Positions 55,217-64,000 are shown, counted from the stretch's first letter. The stretch: DNA of 64,000 bases from an uncultured delta proteobacterium (GCA_903901335.1 CAIUQR010000061.1:62001-126000); one strand, 5' to 3'. The notes: a model not told the origin generated them from the letters alone. Made by a program: numbers and translations.

Positions 55217-56371
55217 ATGGCAGAAAAGGTATGGGACCGATGCCCGAAGTGTTTAAGCAAGCTCACCAACAAGGTTGAGTGCAGAACGTGTGGGATTATT
55301 TTTGATAAATATTTTCAGGCAGAGGCACGCAAAAAGGAACAGGTCGAACAGGAGGCGGCAAAAAAGACAAAATCCGGCAGACGTTCGATCATGATAATGG
55401 CGGGTTTGATTCTTGTCCCGGCCTTTGCTGCTGCCTTCTATTTCCTGGGTCGGACGAGTTCCCCGCCCGTCGGAAATATGGCAGTTACTGCTCCTGTTGT
55501 CAAGGAAGATCGAGGTGTTGAACCACCTGTTCTACAGAAATCCCCGGTGACCGAAGTAGATGTCAGAGGTAAAGGGGGAGGGGATTCAACTGATAAACGG
55601 TTTATCCAGAGCGCACGGGATGCGACGGTCTCGGTTAAGACCCCATGGGGCCTTGGTTCGGGATTTTTTATCAGTGAAAACTCTATCGTTACCAATAAGC
55701 ATGTGGTTCAATTCAACAATGAAAAATTTGAAGAATTCCGGCAGAAAATTGTACAGAGAAGACAGGTTCTAGACCGTGACGTTGAAAAGACCAATGAGAT
55801 TAAGAGACGCATGGCGGCTATGCCCGACGGACCCGACAGGAGACAACTTGCCGTCGTGGTTCAGATGAGGGAAGCAGAGCTGAATAAAATTATTCCAATA
55901 CAACAAGAAGCTGAAAAAAAACTAAAAGAAATGGAGGAAAAAAAGTCATCTAAAGATGTCATAATCGTCATGGCGAATGGTGTGGAACACTCGGTGAGTA
56001 ATGTCATCATCAGCAATATCCATGACCTGGCCTTGTTGAAAGTCTATACAGCCTCAGCTCCGGTATTGAAACGGAACAGAGACGGCCGTCATCTCGAACA
56101 AGGAGATACGGTTTATACCGTCGGCAGTCCGATGGGGCTTGCAAATACTGTGACCTCGGGTGTTTTTTCCGGATACAGAAAGATGGTTGACAAGAATGAG
56201 GTGTATTTACAGACGGACGCTCCGATCAATCCGGGCAACAGTGGAGGTCCTTTGATTGATGGGCATGGCCATGTTTACGGTGTTAACACAATGGTGATGA
56301 GCAATACGGAAGGGATTGGTTTTGCAATCCCTATCGATACGGTTTTCGAAGAGTTCAGAAACTCTATATAA
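55217..56371 (+). CDS. Membrane-anchored trypsin-like serine protease with zinc ribbon
   Basis: A 384-residue protein: N-terminal zinc-ribbon-like cysteines (CPKCLSKL and CRTCGIIF), one transmembrane helix (about 59-77), then a periplasmic trypsin/DegP-like domain. Triad: histidine in VTNKHVV, aspartate in HDLALLKV, serine in NPGNSGGPL. A charged ~80-residue coiled-coil insert lies between the histidine and aspartate, and there is no PDZ domain. Substrate unknown. A long palindromic terminator follows. Confidence 0.85.
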   Translation: MAEKVWDRCPKCLSKLTNKVECRTCGIIFDKYFQAEARKKEQVEQEAAKKTKSGRRSIMIMAGLILVPAFAAAFYFLGRTSSPPVGNMAVTAPVVKEDRGVEPPVLQKSPVTEVDVRGKGGGDSTDKRFIQSARDATVSVKTPWGLGSGFFISENSIVTNKHVVQFNNEKFEEFRQKIVQRRQVLDRDVEKTNEIKRRMAAMPDGPDRRQLAVVVQMREAELNKIIPIQQEAEKKLKEMEEKKSSKDVIIVMANGVEHSVSNVIISNIHDLALLKVYTASAPVLKRNRDGRHLEQGDTVYTVGSPMGLANTVTSGVFSGYRKMVDKNEVYLQTDAPINPGNSGGPLIDGHGHVYGVNTMVMSNTEGIGFAIPIDTVFEEFRNSI

Positions 56372-56461
56372 CTTGAGGATCTTGCCAGAGCCCTGAAGAG
56401 TCTGTTTTAGGTCGTTCTCGTGCAGGCGGGGATGTCGGTTTTGGCAAGAGAGTCATTTTAC

Positions 56462-56518
56462 AAAAGGGGACGGATGTGGTTTTCCCGCGGGAAAACCACA
56501 TCCGTCCCCTTTTTTTTA
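56462..56518. terminator. Perfect 52-bp palindrome with T tract
   Basis: Bases 56462-56487 and 56488-56513 are exact reverse complements (26-bp stem, centred on CCCG/CGGG), with A run on the left and T run on the right. It can terminate the protease transcript and any minus-strand transcript. Its length and AAAAGGGGAC ends also resemble REP/RAYT-type palindromes. The Pho-box repeats start directly after its T tract. Confidence 0.75.
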
Positions 56519-56562
56519 TTAATTCGAAATTAATGTGTTACTAACCGTTTCTTAATAATGAC
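56519..56562 (+). promoter_or_regulatory. Candidate PhoB box upstream of pstS
   Basis: Four hexamers at exact 11-nt spacing, TTAATT (56519), TTAATG (56530), CTAACC (56541) and TTAATA (56552), lie about 85-130 nt upstream of pstS. PhoB/PhoP regulators bind tandem 11-bp direct repeats, and a similar array lies between phoU and phoB. Confidence 0.6.
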
Positions 56563-56646
56563 AGGGTATTTTGTGCATGTTGTATACATGAGGTAATTCA
56601 TATCGATTTACACATAAAGATTATAACAATCCCGGAGGAAAACAAC

Positions 56647-57699
56647 ATGCAAAAAGGCAAGTTCATTCAGACAGTGCTCCTGACAGCTGCAGCGGTAGCT
56701 GCATTTACCGTTCCCTGCCAGGCGGAATCCACCATAACCGGTGCAGGGGCAACATTCCCCTATCCTGCCTATTCCAAATGGGCCTATGATTACAACCAGG
56801 AAACCGGCGTTCGTCTGAACTACCAGTCCATCGGCTCAGGCGGCGGCATTAAACAGATCAAAGCTAAGACGGTGGATTTCGGCGCCTCGGATGCGCCCCT
56901 TGAACCAAAAGAGCTGGACGAGTCCGGATTGATGCAGTTTCCGATGATCATGGGCGGTGTCGTTCCGGTGGTGAATATCAAAGGGATTACAACCGGTCAG
57001 CTGAAATTATCTGCTGATAATCTGGCTGCTATCTACATGGGCAAGATCACCAAATGGAACGATCCGAAGATCGCTGCCGATAATTCCGGCCTTAAACTGC
57101 CGGCTGAAGACATAACCGTCGTTCATCGTGCCGATGGTTCCGGGACCACCTGGATATTTACCAATTACCTGACCAAGGTCAGTAAGGAATGGAAAGAAAA
57201 AGTAGGCAACGACAAAGCCGTTGAATGGCCTGTAGGTCTTGGGGGGAAAGGAAACGAGGGTGTTGCAGCCTTTGTCGGCAAGGTCGATGGCTCCATCGGG
57301 TATGTCGAATATGCCTATGCCTTACAGAATAAAATGGCCTCGGTAATGCTGAAGAACCATGATGGAAAGTATGTCGCTCCGACAGCCGAAAACTTCCAGG
57401 CAGCAGCAGCCGGGGCCGATTGGGCGCATGCTGAAGGATATTACATGGTCCTGACCGATCAGCCGGGTGCGAATTCCTGGCCGATCACCGGTGCTTCTTT
57501 CATCCTTGTCTATAAAAACCAGACCAATGCGGCACAGGCCAAAGAAGTCTTAAAGTTTTTTGCCTGGAGCTTTAAAAATGGTGATAAGTCAGCCATGGCC
57601 TTGGACTATGTCCCCATGCCGGATGCGGTTGTGAAAATGGTGGAGATGAGCTGGCAGAAGGAAATCAAGGACCAGGATGGCAAGGCAATCTGGCCGTGA
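56647..57699 (+). CDS. pstS: Phosphate ABC transporter, phosphate-binding protein
   Basis: A 350-residue periplasmic phosphate-binding protein: signal peptide about 1-26 (ends CQA), then ITGAGATFPYPAYSKW, the phosphate-site loop QSIGSGGGIKQI, DFGASDAPL and HRADGSGTTWIFTNYL. CCCGGAGG precedes the ATG. First gene of pstSCAB, preceded by a candidate PhoB box. A 183-nt gap before pstC may allow more PstS than permease. Confidence 0.96.
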   Translation: MQKGKFIQTVLLTAAAVAAFTVPCQAESTITGAGATFPYPAYSKWAYDYNQETGVRLNYQSIGSGGGIKQIKAKTVDFGASDAPLEPKELDESGLMQFPMIMGGVVPVVNIKGITTGQLKLSADNLAAIYMGKITKWNDPKIAADNSGLKLPAEDITVVHRADGSGTTWIFTNYLTKVSKEWKEKVGNDKAVEWPVGLGGKGNEGVAAFVGKVDGSIGYVEYAYALQNKMASVMLKNHDGKYVAPTAENFQAAAAGADWAHAEGYYMVLTDQPGANSWPITGASFILVYKNQTNAAQAKEVLKFFAWSFKNGDKSAMALDYVPMPDAVVKMVEMSWQKEIKDQDGKAIWP

Positions 57700-57882
57700 T
57701 GTGAACGCTATAAACTCAGGTTCAGCTTTGCAATCATGCAGATATGATCAAAGCCGGAGGCTGATAGTTTCATTGCAGGCGGAGGACCTCAAGTGTGTCG
57801 GTCCTCTGTCTGTATTTCCATAAACTGGCTGGAAGAGGATTTGAGGCTGGTTTCCACAGGTAGAAGGCCGCATCTCGAGTTG

Positions 57883-58815
57883 ATGCAACGTATGAACATG
57901 AATAAAAACAAAATCTGGGGGGATCTGGTTTTTCGTGGCCTGACGGCTGCCTTTGCCTCAGGTATTGCGTTGATTTTTATTGCGATAATTCTGGTGCTCT
58001 GGCAGCAGTCTCAACCCTCCATCACGAAATTCGGCTTTTCATTTCTTACCAGCATGTCCTGGAATCCGGTCCAGGAACATTTTGGGGCTTTAATTCCGAT
58101 CGTCGGCACCCTGCTTTCTACATTTCTGGCATTAGTGTTTGCGATCCCGCTGAGCCTGGGTATCGCCCTGTTCCTGGCGGAACTGGCACCTCACTGGTTG
58201 CGGGCACCGTTCGGTACAGCCATCGAACTGCTGGCAGCGATCCCCTCTATTGTCTACGGCATGTGGGGATTGTTTGTGCTGGGACCCTTGATGGCGGATT
58301 ATGTGCAACCGTTTCTAAAAAAAACCCTGGGATTTCTGCCTTTCTTTTCCGGTCCCTCCATGGGCATAGGCATGCTGACTGCCGGTCTGGTTCTGACCTT
58401 GATGATCATCCCCTTTATCTCATCGGTGACCCGGGACGTGTTTCTGATGGTGCCCCAACCTCTGAAAGAGGCTGCTTATGGTCTTGGCTGCACCACCTGG
58501 GAGGTGGTCAGGGATATCATGATTCCGTATGGCAGAAAGGGTATTGCCGGGGCCATCTTTCTCGGTATGGGCCGTGCTCTTGGCGAGACTATGGCGGTTA
58601 CCTTTGTCATCGGCAATGCCTACCATCTTTCCTGGTCGTTATTCTCACCGGGAAATTCGATAGCCTCGACACTGGCCAATGAATTCACCGAGGCCGATGG
58701 CACGATTTATCTGTCATCCCTGATCGAATTGGGACTGGTGCTGTTTCTGATTACTTTGATCATACTCAGCCTGGCGCAGATATGGCTTCGCCGCAGTCAG
58801 ACAGGGAGGACATAA
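57883..58815 (+). CDS. pstC: Phosphate ABC transporter permease PstC
   Basis: A 310-residue inner-membrane permease with six helices: N-terminal helix (FASGIALIFIAIILVLW), IVGTLLSTFLALVFAIPLSLGIALFLAE, AIPSIVYGMWGL, and the EAA-type coupling loop KEAAYGLGCTTWEVV followed by GRALGETMAV. Starts at 57883, 57892 and 57898 are all in frame with weak ribosome sites; the choice is uncertain. Its stop overlaps the pstA start (TAATG). Confidence 0.93.
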   Translation: MQRMNMNKNKIWGDLVFRGLTAAFASGIALIFIAIILVLWQQSQPSITKFGFSFLTSMSWNPVQEHFGALIPIVGTLLSTFLALVFAIPLSLGIALFLAELAPHWLRAPFGTAIELLAAIPSIVYGMWGLFVLGPLMADYVQPFLKKTLGFLPFFSGPSMGIGMLTAGLVLTLMIIPFISSVTRDVFLMVPQPLKEAAYGLGCTTWEVVRDIMIPYGRKGIAGAIFLGMGRALGETMAVTFVIGNAYHLSWSLFSPGNSIASTLANEFTEADGTIYLSSLIELGLVLFLITLIILSLAQIWLRRSQTGRT

Positions 58816-59660
58816 TGACACTGCTTACCCGTCGAAAACTCCTTAATTTCATAGTCCTGACTCTCTCAGGTATGGCGGCGGTTCTCGGGCTGTTTATGCT
58901 GTCCTGGATCCTGGGTGATGTTGCCTGGAAAGGTTTTTCATCCATCAACTGGGATTTTTTTACCCAGTTACCGGCACCTCCAGGCGTTCAGGGCGGCGGG
59001 CTGGTCAATGCCATTATCGGCACCCTGCTGATGACGGGTACTGCAGCCTGTATTGCCGTGCCCTTTGGGATGATGTCGGGAACGTATCTAGCCGAATTCG
59101 GTAAAAACAACTTGGTTGGTCACCTTATTCGTTTTCTTGCCGATATTCTGGTTTCAGCCCCATCCATTGTTATCGGCGTTTTTGTCTATCTGGTCCTGGT
59201 TAAACCGATGCACAATTTCTCCGGCTGGGCGGGGGCCGTTTCTCTTGCCATTATCATGCTGCCGGTGGTGAGCCGTACAACCGAGGAGATGCTCAGACTG
59301 GTGCCGCCTGAGATCCGTGAGGCGGCCTTGGCGCTTGGCTCACCCTACTGGAAGATGACCTTTGTAATTATCTACCGGTCGGCGTCCTCCGGTATCGCAA
59401 CCGGAGTGATGCTGGCGGTGGCAAGAGTCGCTGGAGAAACGGCACCGCTGCTCTTTACTGCATTGAACAGTCCCTACTGGATGCATGGCATGAACGAGCC
59501 GATGGCGAACCTTACCGTTGTCCTGTTTAACTATGCGATGAGTCCCTATGATGACTGGCACAGGCTGGCCTGGGGGGCAGCTTTTTTAATCACGATGACG
59601 GTATTGGCAGTGAATGTTTTCGCGCGGATAATGCTACGTGCCAAAAGGAGAATGTCTTGA
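58815..59660 (+). CDS. pstA: Phosphate ABC transporter permease PstA
   Basis: A 281-residue inner-membrane permease with six helices: [67 protein letters not shown], and coupling loop [14 protein letters not shown] followed by [11 protein letters not shown]. The ATG overlaps the pstC stop by one base with GGGAGG upstream; the stop overlaps the pstB start. Confidence 0.94.
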   Translation: MTLLTRRKLLNFIVLTLSGMAAVLGLFMLSWILGDVAWKGFSSINWDFFTQLPAPPGVQGGGLVNAIIGTLLMTGTAACIAVPFGMMSGTYLAEFGKNNLVGHLIRFLADILVSAPSIVIGVFVYLVLVKPMHNFSGWAGAVSLAIIMLPVVSRTTEEMLRLVPPEIREAALALGSPYWKMTFVIIYRSASSGIATGVMLAVARVAGETAPLLFTALNSPYWMHGMNEPMANLTVVLFNYAMSPYDDWHRLAWGAAFLITMTVLAVNVFARIMLRAKRRMS

Positions 59661-60514
59661 ACGAAGTGATGTATCGACAGGCGACTACCGGACAGGGAAC
59701 AGGGATGAAAAAAAATACAATGGCGATGGAACTGGGGCCACAGAGAAAACTGGAAATGGGCGAGATAAAACTCTCCATCCGCCATCTGAATTTCTATTAT
59801 GGTGACAAACAGGCCTTGTTTGACAATACCCTGGATATTGCCGCCAGAAAGGTGACGGCCTTTATCGGTCCTTCGGGTTGCGGAAAATCCACGCATATCC
59901 GTACTTATAACCGGATGTTTGAACTCTATAAGGGTTTCCGGGCTGAAGGTGAAATTATGATTGACGGGATCAATCTCCTTGATACCTCGATCCCGGCCCT
60001 CCATCTCCGGCATCGGGTCGGAATGATCTTTCAGAAGCCGACCCCTTTTCCGATGAGTGTCTTCGACAATATCGCCTATGGCCTGAAACTGCACAATTCG
60101 TTCAGTGCAAGCGAGATTGAAGGCAGAGTCGAAAAGGCCCTTCGGGATGCGGCCCTGTGGGATGAGGTGCAGGGAAAACTGCACCATCCCGGCACGGCTC
60201 TCTCCGGCGGCCAGCAGCAGCGGCTTTGTATTGCCAGAGCCCTGGCCGTCGAGCCGGATGTGCTGCTGATGGATGAACCCTGCTCGGCACTTGACCCGAT
60301 AGCCACCGCCAAGATCGAGGAACTGATCGAAGAACTCAAAGGAAAACTGACCATCGTGATTGTTACCCATAACATGCAGCAGGCAGCCAGAGTATCCGAT
60401 TTCACTGCCTATATGTATATGGGCAAACTGATGGAATTTGGGACGACAAGCACCATTTTCATGAACCCGGTCCGCAAGGAAACGGAAGATTACGTCACCG
60501 GTCGTTTCGGTTGA
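59657..60514 (+). CDS. pstB: Phosphate ABC transporter ATPase PstB
   Basis: A 285-residue ATPase: Walker [11 protein letters not shown] loop [14 protein letters not shown], signature LSGGQQQRL, Walker [13 protein letters not shown] and H loop IVTHNMQQA. Start is TTG at 59657, overlapping the pstA stop, because AAAAGGAG lies 6 nt upstream; the next ATG (59669) is too far from it. This gives an N-terminal extension of about 35 residues over typical PstB. Confidence 0.94.
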   Translation: MNEVMYRQATTGQGTGMKKNTMAMELGPQRKLEMGEIKLSIRHLNFYYGDKQALFDNTLDIAARKVTAFIGPSGCGKSTHIRTYNRMFELYKGFRAEGEIMIDGINLLDTSIPALHLRHRVGMIFQKPTPFPMSVFDNIAYGLKLHNSFSASEIEGRVEKALRDAALWDEVQGKLHHPGTALSGGQQQRLCIARALAVEPDVLLMDEPCSALDPIATAKIEELIEELKGKLTIVIVTHNMQQAARVSDFTAYMYMGKLMEFGTTSTIFMNPVRKETEDYVTGRFG

Positions 60515-60546
60515 TCTGTAAGGAAGGGAAGAATGCACGAGTAACA

Positions 60547-60582
60547 GGCCTGACCGTCTCCCTGCCAGGATGCGGTCAGGCC
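60547..60582 (+). terminator. Hairpin between convergent pstB and phoU
   Basis: GGCCTGACCG (60547-60556) and CGGTCAGGCC (60573-60582) form a perfect 10-bp stem in the short gap between convergent genes. No T tract follows, so it may be a weak terminator for either strand. Confidence 0.5.
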
Positions 60583-60592
60583 AAAGCCCGCC

Positions 60593-61249
60593 TTACGGGC
60601 AGCGGACGATGGCCCCGTCGACCAGATAGATGACCTCTTCGGCGATGTTGGTGGCCCGGTCGGCAATACGTTCCAGGTGCCTGGCCAGGAGATAGATATT
60701 AATCTGGCGGCCGGGGTGCTCGGGATTTTTCCGGATCATCTCTTTTGCGGCATCGTAGGCCTGGTTGCGGAGTGCGTCGACCTCGTCATCGATATGAAAG
60801 ATCTGACGAGCCTGTTCCGCATCGCGATTGACCAGTGCGTCCAGGCTCATCTTCAGCATCTGAATGACCTTTTCCGACATCGTGCTGTAATCAAAGCTAT
60901 TGGTGATTGTGCTGCTGTCGCCGATGGTCTGGACCCGGATAGCGATGCTGACGGCAATATCTGCTATCCTCTCTATCTCGTTGTTTATTTTTATGACGGC
61001 AATCAGAAAACGCAGGTCGCCGGCCACGGGCTGATGAAGGGCCAGAATCTTCAGACAGTCCTCTTCAATCTCGATTTCCATCTCGTCGACCTCATAGTCG
61101 GACAGAATGATTGATTGAATCATTTCCTCATCATGGGTTTCAATGACCTTTACCGCCTTACGTACCCGATCCTCTACCATGGCGCTCAAGAGGAGGAGTT
61201 TTTTGTTGAGTTTCTGGAGTTCCATATGGAATGTATAATGGGTTTGCAT
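60593..61249 (-). CDS. phoU: Phosphate signalling protein PhoU
   Basis: A 218-residue all-helical protein with two PhoU three-helix repeats, each carrying the acidic metal-binding pattern (LRFLIAVIKINNEIERIADIA and INIYLLARHLERIADRATNIAEE). It links Pst to PhoR and represses the Pho response when phosphate is plentiful. Unlike the usual pstSCAB-phoU order, it is on the opposite strand, convergent with pstB and divergent from phoB. GGTGAG precedes the ATG. Confidence 0.95.
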   Translation of the reverse strand: MQTHYTFHMELQKLNKKLLLLSAMVEDRVRKAVKVIETHDEEMIQSIILSDYEVDEMEIEIEEDCLKILALHQPVAGDLRFLIAVIKINNEIERIADIAVSIAIRVQTIGDSSTITNSFDYSTMSEKVIQMLKMSLDALVNRDAEQARQIFHIDDEVDALRNQAYDAAKEMIRKNPEHPGRQINIYLLARHLERIADRATNIAEEVIYLVDGAIVRCP

Positions 61250-61355
61250 GCTGTCTCACCTTTTTATCAATAATGGGCATTTCCTGGCGGAAGAGTCGTC
61301 TCCCTTGACGGGGAGAATATTCCGATACTATCCTGAAGAGAATACGTGATCAATA

Positions 61356-61399
61356 TTTAAGCCGGGTTAAGACTCCATTAGGATCATGTTAATGACGGA
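61356..61399 (+). promoter_or_regulatory. Candidate PhoB box between phoU and phoB
   Basis: TTAAGA (61367), TTAGGA (61378) and TTAATG (61389) are spaced exactly 11 nt, with TTTAAG at 61356 giving a fourth unit. The array lies about 90-130 nt upstream of phoB and may also serve phoU. Same pattern as upstream of pstS. Confidence 0.55.
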
Positions 61400-61487
61400 A
61401 AATGGCTTGCATGCGTAGTGAAAATACTGCACCCTACATGAATTATTCATCAATGAAAGCAAAAATATATTCTACGAGATACCAGCG

Positions 61488-62207
61488 ATGTTGAAAACAC
61501 ATATTCTTATCGTCGAGGATGAAGCCGACATTCAGCAGCTTGTCAGCTATAATCTGATCAGGGCCGGATTTAATGTGACCTGTGCCGATTCCGGCGAAGA
61601 GGCGATTGCCTGTCTGGGCCGGGAGAAGTTTGACTGCGTCCTGCTTGACCTGATGCTGCCGGGCATGAGCGGACTGGAGGTCTGCGCGGCCATGAGGAAC
61701 GGGAAGGCCGACAACCAGACCCCGATCATCATGCTTACAGCCAAGGGAGAAGAGTCGGATATTGTTGCCGGGCTTGATTGCGGCGCAGATGATTATATAA
61801 CCAAACCCTTCAGTCCGAAGGTCTTGATTGCACGCATCAAATCTGTTCTCCGGCGCTTTTTTGAGGATAATAAACACAAAGCGGAGAGGACGGAAAAGGG
61901 CCGCATTGTTATCAACAGTCTGGAGATTGATCTGGGACGGCATGAGATACGCCTGGAAGGAAATCTACTGCAACTCACCATGACCGAATTCGAGATCCTG
62001 GCCCTGCTTGCCGAAAAACCGGGTTGGGTGTTTACCAGACAGCAGATCATCGATGCGGTCAGAGGGTACGAGTTTCTCGTCACCCCGCGGGCTATTGATG
62101 TCCAGGTATTTGGCCTGCGCAAGAAAATGGGGTGGGCCTACGGTATGATAGAAACGGTCCGGGGCCTCGGCTATCGGTTCAAGTCGGACTGGATTCGAGA
62201 AAATTAG
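61488..62207 (+). CDS. phoB: OmpR-family phosphate response regulator PhoB
   Basis: A 239-residue regulator: receiver (LIVEDEADIQ, phospho-acceptor in VLLDLMLPG, threonine in MLTAKGE, lysine in ITKPFSPK) and C-terminal winged helix (LTMTEFEILALLAEKPG, TPRAIDVQVFGLRKKMG, VRGLGYRF). Position next to pst/phoU and before a PhoR-type kinase identifies it as PhoB. It probably controls its own promoter and pstS through the 11-nt repeats. Confidence 0.94.
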   Translation: MLKTHILIVEDEADIQQLVSYNLIRAGFNVTCADSGEEAIACLGREKFDCVLLDLMLPGMSGLEVCAAMRNGKADNQTPIIMLTAKGEESDIVAGLDCGADDYITKPFSPKVLIARIKSVLRRFFEDNKHKAERTEKGRIVINSLEIDLGRHEIRLEGNLLQLTMTEFEILALLAEKPGWVFTRQQIIDAVRGYEFLVTPRAIDVQVFGLRKKMGWAYGMIETVRGLGYRFKSDWIREN

Positions 62208-62217
62208 GAGGATCATA

Positions 62218-64000
62218 ATGCGACAGAAGAAACTTATCTGGCAGATCTTCCCTGCCAACCTGCTGATTATCCTGGTTACGATGGGGGGCTTTACCTGGTA
62301 TGGCGCAATCGCCCTGAAGGATTTCTATCTCCATGAACTGGATACGGATCTGGCAGACAGGGCACATCTGGTCAGAACAACCGTTAATGAATATATGGGC
62401 GAGGAGTCGTATTCCAAACTGAAAAAATTCTGCGTAATTTCAGGAAAAGAATCGGCAACCCGGATTACGGTTATTGATCCTGCGGGGAAGGTCCTGGCCG
62501 ATTCCGATGAAGATGCCGAAACCATGGAAAACCATCGTGACAGGCCTGAGATCATCGAGGCGATGCACGGCAATGTTGGGAAATCATTACGGTTCAGCAG
62601 AACATTACGCACTAGAATGTTCTACGTGGCCATTCCGTTGCCGGGGAGTGCAGGCAAAGAAGAGCCGGCTGAGATCATCGGTGTCCTCAGGATGTCCGTA
62701 CCGGCGACGGCAATAGATGCCACCCTGCAGTCCATCCGGATGAAAATCGGCATAGGCTTGGCAGTAGTCATCCTCTTTGCGGCTGCAGTCGCCCTCCTGG
62801 TTTCCCGGAATATCAGCCGGCCCCTTGAGCAGATGAAGCGGGGCGCCGAGAGGCTGTCACAGGGGGATTTCAGCCGGAGGATGTCGGGCCTGCAAAACAA
62901 ATCAGCATCCCTGGAGGTGGCGGCGCTCGCTTTTTCTATGGATAGAATGGCCGAGCAGCTGGAAGAGAGGTTCAAGACGATTGTCAGCCAGAGAAATGAA
63001 CTGGAGACTGTCTTTTCCTGTATGGTTGAATCGGTTCTGACCGTTGATCGTAATGAGCGTGTCATTAATCTGAACAAGGCTGCTGCACACCTTTTTGAGA
63101 TCGACAGGGAAAAGGCAAAAGGAAAGCTGGTACAGGAGATTGTCAGAAATGTCCCACTGCAGAAGCAGATTGCGAATATCCTCGAGACCGGAGAACCCAG
63201 GGAGGATGAGATCGTCCTGCAGAATGCGGATGGAGAGAGATTTTTACAGACCAACCTTGTTGTGCTCCATGACGGTAAAAATCAAAGCGGGGATGTGCTG
63301 GTGGTGATGAACGATGTGACCAAGCTCAGGCATCTGGAGAACATGCGTCGCGATTTTGTTGCCAATGTCTCCCATGAACTGCGAACTCCCATCACCTCGA
63401 TCAGGGGATATGTCGAGACGCTGCTCGACGAAAAACTGGAGGATCGTGAAAACGGCGTCAAGTTTCTGGAGATTGTCCTCAGGCAGTCGGACAGGCTCAA
63501 TGCGATCATAGAAGACCTTCTCTCCCTTTCCCGGATCGAACAGGAAGCAGAAAGCAGGGAAATACCCTTGACGGAAGGCTGCCTCAGGCCGGTCCTTGAA
63601 GCGGCGATCCAGACCTGCCGGATCAAGGCCGACCAGCAGGATATTCACATTTCCCTGGATTGCCCCGGCGAAATATGGGGAGTCATGAATGATACCCTGC
63701 TCGAACAGGCCGTGGTCAATCTCCTGGTGAACGGAATTACATACGGTGGAAAGGGTTCAACAGTTGCAGTAAGTGCGGAAATTTCGGGACAGGACAAGAA
63801 CAAGGTCCTGATCCGGGTGAGGGACACAGGCATCGGGATAGGCAGGGAGCATTTGCCGCGGCTTTTTGAACGGTTCTATCGAAGCGATAAGGCCCGCAGC
63901 CGCAAGGTCGGCGGCACCGGTCTTGGGCTTGCGATCGTCAAACATATCGTCCAGGCCCATGGCGGAAGTGTGGAGGTGCAGAGCAGGGAAGGGCACGGAG
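62218..64000 (+). CDS. phoR: PhoR-type sensor histidine kinase, 3' end outside window
   Basis: The frame from ATG 62218 (TAGGAGG upstream, 10 nt after phoB) stays open to the window edge, giving 594 residues. Order: transmembrane helix (NLLIILVTMGGFTWYG), periplasmic sensor region (about 30-175), second helix (IGLAVVILFAAAVALLV), HAMP, PAS (about 260-365), HisKA with ANVSHELRTPITSIRG, and HATPase with DTGIGIGRE, FERFYRSDKA and [14 protein letters not shown]. Only the last few residues are missing. Confidence 0.94.
   Translation, partial: MRQKKLIWQIFPANLLIILVTMGGFTWYGAIALKDFYLHELDTDLADRAHLVRTTVNEYMGEESYSKLKKFCVISGKESATRITVIDPAGKVLADSDEDAETMENHRDRPEIIEAMHGNVGKSLRFSRTLRTRMFYVAIPLPGSAGKEEPAEIIGVLRMSVPATAIDATLQSIRMKIGIGLAVVILFAAAVALLVSRNISRPLEQMKRGAERLSQGDFSRRMSGLQNKSASLEVAALAFSMDRMAEQLEERFKTIVSQRNELETVFSCMVESVLTVDRNERVINLNKAAAHLFEIDREKAKGKLVQEIVRNVPLQKQIANILETGEPREDEIVLQNADGERFLQTNLVVLHDGKNQSGDVLVVMNDVTKLRHLENMRRDFVANVSHELRTPITSIRGYVETLLDEKLEDRENGVKFLEIVLRQSDRLNAIIEDLLSLSRIEQEAESREIPLTEGCLRPVLEAAIQTCRIKADQQDIHISLDCPGEIWGVMNDTLLEQAVVNLLVNGITYGGKGSTVAVSAEISGQDKNKVLIRVRDTGIGIGREHLPRLFERFYRSDKARSRKVGGTGLGLAIVKHIVQAHGGSVEVQSREGHG

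Overview
This 64-kb window looks like the chromosome of a strictly anaerobic Gram-negative bacterium, most likely a Desulfobacterota (former Deltaproteobacteria, perhaps Desulfobulbales-like). That is an inference from content: lipid A genes (lpxD, fabZ, lpxA and the LpxI-type pyrophosphatase), a heterodisulfide-reductase/MetVF electron-transfer operon with an apparent selenoprotein, a cytosolic-type [NiFe] hydrogenase, and many PAS histidine kinases. There is no rRNA, CRISPR array, prophage or intact insertion sequence.

Layout. 1-6.1 kb: 3' part of glycogen phosphorylase, tRNA-Cys, RNase III, a radical SAM protein and an ABC-F ATPase. 6.1-11.3 kb: aconitase A, a receiver-PAS-kinase and a stand-alone receiver. 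11.3-21 kb (minus strand, the core of interest): a MetF paralogue, a PAS histidine kinase, then hdrC-hdrB-hdrA-mvhD-metV-metF, with every junction from hdrC to metF overlapping by 1-4 nt. 21-33.5 kb: mixed small genes (ComEA-like, HDOD, M15 peptidase, hydrolase, YqeY, cNMP-PilZ), a decayed CoA-ligase/GNAT protein acetyltransferase gene, and a symporter-histidine kinase fusion. 33.8-38.5 kb: NamZ-type muramidase and lipid A synthesis. 38.5-48 kb: hydrolase, HTH-ATPase-STAS-like regulator, lipoprotein, lytic transglycosylase, MotA/MotB-type stator, TIM-barrel isomerase, D,D-carboxypeptidase and a hybrid kinase. 48.2-53.6 kb: class III FBPase, a GlpX-like protein with eroded metal ligands, and hydrogenase small and large subunits. 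54-56.4 kb: secreted hydrolase and trypsin-like protease. 56.5-64 kb: the phosphate regulon pstS-pstC-pstA-pstB, phoU (opposite strand) and phoB-phoR (phoR runs off the window).

The most important observation is mvhD (12896..13354, minus). A plain ORF search splits it because codon 16 is TGA. Reading through TGA gives a full-length MvhD-type protein whose first CxxC is CxxU, and a short hairpin with a G-containing apical loop lies 14-30 nt after the UGA, where a bacterial SECIS element belongs. The gene sits inside an operon with the same gene set as the MetFV-HdrABC-MvhD methylenetetrahydrofolate reductase complex known from acetogens, but with a double-length HdrA. A second useful result is a set of 11-nt periodic YTAA repeats upstream of pstS and between phoU and phoB, probable PhoB sites.

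How the genes work together: the Hdr/MvhD/MetVF proteins probably link the methyl branch of the Wood-Ljungdahl pathway (in either direction) to low-potential electron carriers; the hydrogenase may supply or dispose of electrons; FBPase and glycogen phosphorylase serve gluconeogenesis and glycogen turnover; Pst/Pho handles phosphate supply.
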